Assembly: GCA_034336665.1 (NCBI GenBank)
Contig: CM067584.1
Location: 2,356,001-2,420,000, forward strand
Direction: 5' to 3'
DNA: 64,000 nt
Source of the DNA: Luscinia megarhynchos
Lineage: Eukaryota > Chordata > Aves > Passeriformes > Turdidae
Under the pieces are notes generated by a model. It was not told where the DNA came from, ran no database searches, and worked only from the letters and a program-made list of their open reading frames with translations. A program made the position numbers and the translations under genes. Shown here piece after piece: positions 63,926 through 64,000 of the stretch (position 1 is its first letter; the number at the start of each line of letters is the position of its first letter).

Positions 63926-64000
63926 CCCCCGAGTTCTTCTGGCCCTGCAGAGGAACATCCCAGTGTGGAGCTTCCCGCGATGTCCATTTTCCACTTGTGG
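63926..64000. other. Window end, nothing recognised
   Basis: Unique sequence cut by the window edge. Confidence 0.3.

Overview
The window looks like vertebrate nuclear DNA, most likely from a bird. Two things point there. It carries one spliced protein-coding gene of a vertebrate-only family (LZTS1). It also carries several scattered fragments that read like the 3' end of the CR1 LINE, the dominant avian retroposon. High GC, CpG-rich unique islands and very dense tandem repeats fit an avian microchromosome; the chromosome type is inference.

The only gene I can support is LZTS1 (leucine zipper putative tumour suppressor 1, also called FEZ1 or PSD-Zip70), on the minus strand between about 11.26 kb and 3.5 kb. 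Three coding exons (11203-10862, 10119-9295, 8493-7834) join in phase 0 at GT-AG junctions into a 608-residue frame. It has a MGSVSS acylation-type N-terminus, a serine/proline-rich middle, a long C-terminal coiled coil and an ATEI C-terminus. The 3' UTR probably runs to an AATAAA signal at 3487-3482 and so passes through several minisatellites. Upstream 5' UTR exons and the promoter are not identified with confidence; the CpG island at 27.9-29.0 kb is one candidate.

The rest of the window is an unusually dense field of unrelated minisatellites, more than 45 arrays with units of about 3 to 120 bp, separated by unique islands. Both LZTS1 introns and its presumed 3' UTR contain arrays. The array beside the LZTS1 stop codon has duplicated the last codons of the gene twice. 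A near-perfect inverted repeat with arms of about 0.65 kb (14162-14815 and 16799-17467) encloses a 2-kb array of a 17-bp unit containing the E-box CAGCTG. Other notable arrays are a CpG-rich TCGCGAG array (27.1-27.9 kb), an array with 16 copies of TCACATGA (52.6-53.0 kb), a 1.6-kb 20-bp array (38.3-39.9 kb), several polypurine tracts, and an array made from the 3' tail of CR1 (62.7-63.0 kb).

Unique islands between arrays (for example 12.7-13.2, 21.3-21.6, 22.3-22.9, 25.8-25.95, 43.1-43.5, 48.7-49.1, 60.6-61.1 and 63.2-63.4 kb) are rich in homeodomain-, POU- or SOX-like motifs and are the best candidates for regulatory elements. A probable solo LTR lies near 21.7-22.3 kb. No RNA gene, CRISPR array or second protein-coding gene is supported. 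The many long open frames elsewhere come from tandem repeats.
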